Assembly: GCA_964016875.1 (NCBI GenBank)
Contig: OZ024721.1
Coordinates: 14,428,109 to 14,492,108 of the forward strand
DNA length: 64,000 nt
Origin: Fallopia convolvulus
Taxonomy: Eukaryota > Streptophyta > Magnoliopsida > Caryophyllales > Polygonaceae
Direction of reading: 5' to 3'
Both the position numbers and the translations under genes were made by a program. Below, piece by piece: positions 58,031-64,000 of the stretch. The stretch's first letter is position 1, and each line of letters opens with the position of its first letter. The notes beneath the pieces were generated by a model. It searched no databases, had not been told where the DNA came from, and was given only the letters and a program-made list of their open reading frames with translations.

Positions 58031-58899
58031 TAAATGACAATGTGATTTGTACTCATGCACATAAGTGGACTTCAAATTGCTATGCATACAGTGTTTTGAT
58101 GATCGATGATCATGATGTTGAAGATCGTAACTTGTGAATGTTTAGGAGCGTCCATGAACTAAATATTTTGTACCTTTGAAAATGTCATCTTAAATTCTTG
58201 AGTGATAGTGTATATGTTTATCGATAACAACCGGGCTTTGATTCTATCTGCTTGCATTTGATTGTTATGCCTTTGTCAATGGAATTATTAACCTATATTT
58301 TCTTCCCAATGCAATATGATTATAACAAAATGTTACTTTTCTTTTGTAATAAAGACACGAAATTAGGTCTCACACATGAATGAAAAGGCCTAGTGGTAGG
58401 GGGTATAGAAAATATTAGGAGTTATCGATTTAATTCTTGGCTCCCCCTCCTTTATTTCAGTTAAAATCAAATCTCATCATTTGTCTTTCCAATAGATCGA
58501 GCCAACGACATGACCGACCCCGAGAATGTGGAAGGTGTATTCTTACAAAAGGCTTCAAAATTAAACATGATCTTAGAATTATAAAGTCCAATAGTTAATA
58601 TAATAAATTTTTAATCTTAATAAAATGAGTTAACGTTGACATCACAGTTGGTTATTTAATTCAAGGGGACTAGGGATCCTTAATTTTGTGTTCGAATCTC
58701 ACAAACAACATATTCTCCTATATTTTGATATTTTTTTAAACTTCTTTTTTTTTCAAACTAAGGTCTTCCTTATGTTTTATTTTAAGGCAAGATTCTTATT
58801 GGAATGGGAGGCAAGCATGGCCAGAAATAAAGTGGTGGGCAAGAAGAAGAAGATCTAAATTGTAGGAAACTCTTCATCACCAGGCTTGTTTTCGGCATG
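58031..58899. other. Intergenic DNA
   Basis: No recognisable gene or element ends. Confidence 0.3.
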
Positions 58900-59331
58900 A
58901 GCTTCTTTGACGGTCTCGAAGGACACAATTAGGATAATGAACCGCTGACTATTGAGAAGCGCTAATCTGGATGAGATATCAGAGGACACAACACCGGAGG
59001 AGAAGGCAGAGGAGGAGTCGGTGGTGGCGGAATCACAAGGGAAACAAGAAACAAGCAAGAGCAGAGGTAACGATAACGGAAACCTAAATCTTTTGAAGTC
59101 AAATTTGTGAGTTCGAAGAACCCCCAGATGGATGTGTCTGATGGTAAAGGAAAATCCACCCCAATTGTGTGGGTTTGATTTTTGAAAATACGGGAGCTTG
59201 GAAGGGGCGGCTAGGAGGCCTTCATTCAAAGAAGCATTAGCAGGCAATATAGAGCTAATGTTCATGGGAAAAGGCTGAATTTAATTTGTTGAAGGATTTG
59301 AAGATGGAATTATCATATTTACAAGAAAGGA

Positions 59332-61313
59332 TGTTGAGAGTGTTGGTTTTCAAACCAAGATCATAAACACACACACGTTTTTAGATTCAAAGAGACTAAG
59401 AGAGGGAGTCTGGTTCTTGCATACAAAGTGCTTTCTTATATGCAAATTAACTGTTCTGAACAGAGAACAACGTTTCTTTCACAACATGCAAATTAACTGT
59501 TCTGAACAGAGTACAATGTTTCTGTCACAACATATATATACACTACACACAACTGTCAATACCTGTCTACTATGAAAGTTATATAAGTAACATAGGCACC
59601 AATTTCTTCCTTTGACTAAAAACACACGGCTAACATACTTTCTTTAAACAATAACAGACCCTAATAACTATCTTCTGTATATAATAGAAATAGAACTTCT
59701 AATCAACAATACTTATAATCTGCACAGGATTAACATAATCTATATAACAGAAATAACTATTTAATTATAAACCAAGCTTAATCATTCATTCACCCCCTTA
59801 AGCTTGGTTTATATGCTTGCAAGAAAGCATAATCCTTCTTCTTCTTCAAATTCTTGAGTCTCATGCTTTAGTAGATCACTTTATAGCAAGGTTTCATGAC
59901 CCTATGTCTCAAGAATAAGCAACGCAGGTTCATCATCATACTTCATGATTAGATTAGCCTTCTCTTCCTTCTCTTTGGAATCACATTCAGAAGCAAAGTG
60001 TCCTAACTTCCCACAAGAGTAACATTTGATTTTACTTTTATCAAATTTTCTCTTGGATTTCTTCTCTTCTTTTGATTCGTCACTTGATTCTTCATCACCC
60101 TTGCACTTACTTTGATCACTTCCACTCCCCTTAGACTTGTGAGAGTATCCTTTGTCTTTCATGGAGTTTTCTTTGGACTTCTTCTTCTCCTTTGCCTTCA
60201 ATTCAGCCCGGGTCAATAAGGTTGTTTCCTGATCCTTTTCACTAAACTCTTGAATCCTCTCTTCATGTTCCTTTAAAGATCCAATCATTCATCAATGGAT
60301 TTTGTTTTCAAGTCACAAAATTCTTCAATTGTGGAACTAATCTGAATGAACTTGGATGATGTGGATCTCAAGAATTTCTTCACAATCTTTTCTTCATCCA
60401 TCTGATTTCCAAGTTCTCTAAGTTTAGACACAATTATGTTCATCTTGCTTGAAAAATCGTCTATGGTTTCAGATTCCTTCATATTGAGTCCTTCAAACTC
60501 TCTCGTCAAGGCCTGGATTCGAATTTCTTAATCCTGTCAGCCCCTTGATTCATCATCTTTATCATGCTCCATATTGTTTTTGCAGATTTATTTGCACCCA
60601 ATTGCAACAACATGTCTTCATTGATTGCTTGATAAATTGCAACCAAGGCCAATTTCTCTTTCTTACTATCAATCGACCCTTCTCCTTCAACCTCTTCAAA
60701 CACCCCTTATGTAGACATGAAAACCTGCAACTTAATTGCCCACATTGCATAATTTGTCTTTGTCAACATGGGATATTGGAACGTGATAACTCTGTCTCCT
60801 TGAATCTTCATTCCATCGCTTGGTTCCACTTTCTTCGATGAATCTTCATCACCAAAACTTGTTTTTGTCATGATGAATCTCTTCCCCTCTGATACCAACT
60901 GTTGGGAGTGTTGGTTTTCAAACCCAGATCATAAACACACACACGTTTTTAGATTCAAAGAGAGTAAGAGAGAGAGTCCGGTTCTTGCATACAAAATGCT
61001 TTCTTATATGCAAATTAACTATTCTGAACAGAGTACAACGTTTCTGTCACAAGATATATATACATTACACACAACTGTCAATACCTGCTACTATGATAGT
61101 TATATAACTAACATAGGCACCGGTTTCTTCCTTTGACTAAAAACACACGCCTAACATACTTTCTTTACACAATAACAAACACTAATAACTTTCTTCTGTA
61201 TATAACAGAAATAGAACTTCTAATCAACAATACTTATAATAATCTGCACAGGATTAACATAATCTATATGATAGAAATAACTAATTAATTATAAATTGTG
61301 CTTAATTCCTTCA
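59332..61313 (-). mobile_element. Gag-only non-autonomous Ty1/copia element
   Basis: Two LTRs (59332-59788 and 60900-61313) flank only 1.1 kb. The minus-strand primer site TGGTATCAGAG (60887-60897) fits initiator tRNA-Met. A purine tract AAGGGGGTGAA precedes the 3' LTR at 59789. The left LTR is longer because about 43 bp around TTAACTGTTCTGAACAGAG is duplicated in tandem. No 5-bp target duplication is visible. The element lies inside LINE ORF1 and lacks protease, integrase and reverse transcriptase. Confidence 0.85.
59902..60871 (-). pseudogene. Copia gag protein, broken
   Basis: The start ATG at 60871 (MTKTSFGDEDSSKKV) is followed by FQYPMLTKTNYAMWAIKLQV, the usual N-terminal copia gag motif. 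Next comes a UBN2-type region (AKTIWSMIKMMNQGADRIKK, then FSSKMNIIVSKLRELG) and a Lys-rich segment with a CCHC knuckle CYSCGKLGHFASEC. One in-frame stop (60709-60707) and frameshifts near 60509 and 60288 break it into four pieces. Confidence 0.85.
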
Positions 61314-64000
61314 GAGAGGTCTATAGAGAAGTGGAAGTGGAGTATCATAGAGAAGTGGAAGTGGAGTATCATAGGCATGGAGAATCCCCTTCAATGTGGT
61401 TCAAAGCTTCATTGCTACTTAGTGGACAAGGATTTCAACACCTAAAGTCATTCTCACGTACTCGTGTGCATTCATTTTCAAGTTTGAAAAGGAGGAAGAG
61501 CTTGAATGGATGCTACAAAAAGGATCATGGATGATAGGCGGATTGATGCCATTAGCGCTATGAAGGTAGAGTAAAGGAGAAAGTTTGATCCATCATGTTT
61601 TGAATTCACACAAGTGTGGGTAGATTTGCCATAGTTAGATGTGAGATTTTGGGATGATGAGTTCTTTGAGAAGATAGGAAGTGCTATAGGAAGGCCAATT
61701 TTGGTGGATAAAGAAATTGAAAACCAGGAGAGGCTCTCCTTTGCTAGAATTTTAGTGGAATTTTCTACAAAGAAACTTTTGAAGAAGGAAATAAGCTTTC
61801 TTGGAGAGGATGGAGAAAATTGGTTCAACCATTGTGCTATGAATGGCTACCACTGAAATGAGACTATTGTAATGGGTTTGGGAATGCTCAGGGGAAGTGT
61901 CATAGATGGAATGGAGTGGGCCTCATTAAAAGGCCAAGGCTAAGTATGTCCCAAAGAAGAGTATGGGTAAGGAAATTAGATAGCTATCAGAATATCATAG
62001 TGAATGAAGATAGTGTCAGAGGTACTCTACTTGTGTATGATCTAGCAAAGGGGAGAATGCCTCGACAACATGCCAATGCAAATGAAACAAGCCAATATAA
62101 TGAAAGGCAATCGTTGGAGAGGGTGGCACAAACAAATTAGAAGCTAATCAACATGAGAGTTGTGGTGATTGGACTCAAGTATCACGGGCAAAAGAAAAGA
62201 TAGTAGCTAATGAGAAAAAAGTCAACATCCAACGGAAAAACCCTTATGATTGAAGGGACAATGCTCGAAGCTTTGAGTGACTACTTGGAGGGCAAGGAAG
62301 ACCATGAAAAAGGGGTGGACAATAACTCAATTCTTCCCAATAAATAAGTGATGTGATCCAAGCGGGTCGAGTCATGATTTGCCAAATCTAGGTAGAAGCG
62401 GCTTGGATACTTCTCCGAGGGGTGCACGAGATAGGTACGAACCACCAAGGTGATGATTTGCGTGTCTCTTATGCTTGCTTTGGGTGAGGGTGGGGCCAGA
62501 CTTTGTGAGTGTTAGTAGACACGACCTTAGGGATAGATGTGTCATCACGATGGACTCAGAATCAAGTTAAGGACATGTGTCGTAGCGTTAGTGCGGGGAA
62601 GGCGATAAGAATTAGATTTGGTGAAGGGATGAGAAATTAGAAGCTGACATTTGGGCCAAAGGGAGGAGATCTCACTCGAATCAAGCTTTGGCTTTTCAAT
62701 TCATGTTGGACGTAATTGTAAAAGATACAAGATGAGTTTAAAAAAGCAAGCAAAGGGAATCATCTAAATGACCGGTTGAAAGTCGTCGTGACTTATCAGA
62801 AATAAATCTCTATTACTTAACTAAGTATAGCTAGTATGTCAGGGTCGAACCCAAAAGAATCTCGTATTTCTAAGCTAATATTTTAACCAATTAGGAATCT
62901 AAAAAGGGGAGTTTTGGTTGTTTTTCTAATTTTCACCTCTAAGGAAAATTGCAGATGGTTCAACAAGAGATTCTTGTCAAATCATGTGACCTTTAGCTAT
63001 ATAAAGCATAAAATGCAACTCTGCAACAAAATACAAAGCTCCATTGGATTAAATTCCAAGATTAGTGCAATTCTTACTTCTACAACTCCATTAAGTAAAG
63101 AAGGGCTAGGAACTCAATTAATGCCATGTTGGATGATCAAGGCACAACCATTTATGATGGGGATGAAATCAAGAGACACACAGTCAAGCACTTCAAAGAG
63201 TTGCTAAAAAATAAGGCAAGTTGCTCCCAATGTGATATCTCCATTCTGAACAAGGGTAATCCAATCAGTGAAGAAGATAGAGAGGCCTTGGTCTCTCCAT
63301 TCTTGAGAGAAGATGTGAAGGAGGCAATATGGAATATTGGTAAAGATAAGGTGCCATTCCCAAATGGCTACAACTCCCTGTTTTTTCAAAATGCTTAGCT
63401 AGTGGTAAGGGAAAAGCTAATAGATGCCATTTTGGACTTCTTCAGGCACAATAAGCTACTCAAGGAGATAGGTAGTATAGTGATTGCCCTTGTCCCCAAG
63501 AAAGACAACCCTGAAACTATGCATGATTCCGAGCCTATTTCTTGTTGTACAGTTATCAACAAGATCATCCCTAAGATGATCGTGAAGAGATTGGAGAAAG
63601 TGTTATCGCTCTTGGTGGACTACAATTAGGGGTCTTATATTTAGGGAAGAAATATAAAGCATAACTATGTGTCAATAGATAGTCAAAGGCTATACAAGGA
63701 AATAATACTCAAGTCCGAGATGTGCAAGGAAAATAGATTTGAAGAAAGTTTATGACACGGCGGACTAGGATTTTCTGTTTCATATGCTAGGAGATTATGG
63801 GTTCCATCCAATCATGATCAACTAGAGAAGGAAGTGTGTCAGTAGTAGTCACTTCTCAATCAAAATTGGAGGAAAGCTACATGGTTACTTCAAGGCAAAA
63901 AGAGGTATGATGTAGGGAGACCCTATTTCTCCTTACCTTTTTGTCCTAGTGATGTAGTTTCTATACAGAGCAATGAAAAAGGATGAGCAAAAATAGAGAA

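Larger units (their letters stand above)
58900..64000 (+). mobile_element. Decayed LINE of a second family, interrupted by a copia element; continues past window
   Basis: ORF1 remains lie on both sides of the copia insertion. RRPSFKEALAGN is near 59215. At 61460-61840 there is a DUF4283-like block (VWVDLP, then DDEFFEKIGSAIGRPILVD, then ERLSFARILVEF). Reverse transcriptase remains run from about 62915 to the window end: NAMLDDQGTTIYDGDEIKRH-type sequence, VKEAIWNIGKDKVPFPNGY, CCTVINKIIPKMIVKRLEK, KIDLKKVYDTAD and GDPISPYLFVL. The endonuclease region is largely missing (62340-62900), where other DNA, possibly an LTR piece, is found. Stops and frameshifts are frequent. It is distinct from the RNase H LINE at 12175. 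Confidence 0.75.

Noticed and set aside
58855..59265. A 136-codon minus-strand ORF with a hydrophobic stretch
   Set aside because: It is the antisense of LINE ORF1 remains, which explain the region better.
62815..62870. Words resembling the Athila-family LTR edge (TAAGTATAGC...GTCAGGGTCGAAC) within the second LINE
   Set aside because: Similarity is limited to scattered short words and no LTR ends or target duplication were found.

Overview
This looks like nuclear DNA of a flowering plant, most likely a eudicot, and almost all of it is transposable elements and gene remains. The basis is AT-rich intergenic DNA, plant-type retroelements (Ty3/gypsy, Ty1/copia, RNase-H-containing LINEs), MITEs and Mutator-like elements, and gene fragments whose closest recognisable relatives are plant families: LPR multicopper oxidase, soluble pyrophosphatase, PHT2;1-type phosphate transporter and FAR1. 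I see no intact single-copy host gene, no tRNA or rRNA gene and no CRISPR array.

Layout. 1-4056: 3' part of a Tat-like Ty3/gypsy element carrying a multi-exon antisense gene, then an LTR. 4440-5575: decayed copia pol piece. 5576-6412: probable solo LTR. 7275-11363: decayed LINE split by an Athila-family solo LTR (8826-10220, 5-bp target duplication). 12175-18079: full-length LINE, with an intact first ORF and a second ORF broken by one extra base. 19180-19772: two MITEs. 22719-23840: Mutator-like element that captured a PHT2;1-like phosphate transporter fragment. 24032-24326: MITE. 24900-25860: FAR1/MULE transposase pseudogene. 25908-26880: inverted-repeat element. 27966-28122: first coding exon of a soluble pyrophosphatase.

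28247-47718 is a 19.5-kb tandem array, LTR-internal-LTR-internal-LTR, of a non-autonomous Athila-like element on the minus strand. One 5-bp target duplication flanks the whole array. The 9,003-bp units are nearly identical and best explained by unequal crossing over between LTRs. Each unit has a tRNA-Asp-type primer site, broken gag and protease, no reverse transcriptase or integrase, and an intact 512-codon ORF in the env position.

The most unusual signal is a 10-bp palindrome, TCGTTAACGA. It is scattered through the LTRs, the non-coding internal DNA and the coding DNA of this family, mostly as pairs or short arrays with a 20-22 bp period.

47790-50700: decayed copia pol. 51702-58030: a four-exon LPR-like ferroxidase pseudogene with a 4.3-kb first intron. 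58900-64000: a decayed LINE of a second type, interrupted by a gag-only copia element (59332-61313).
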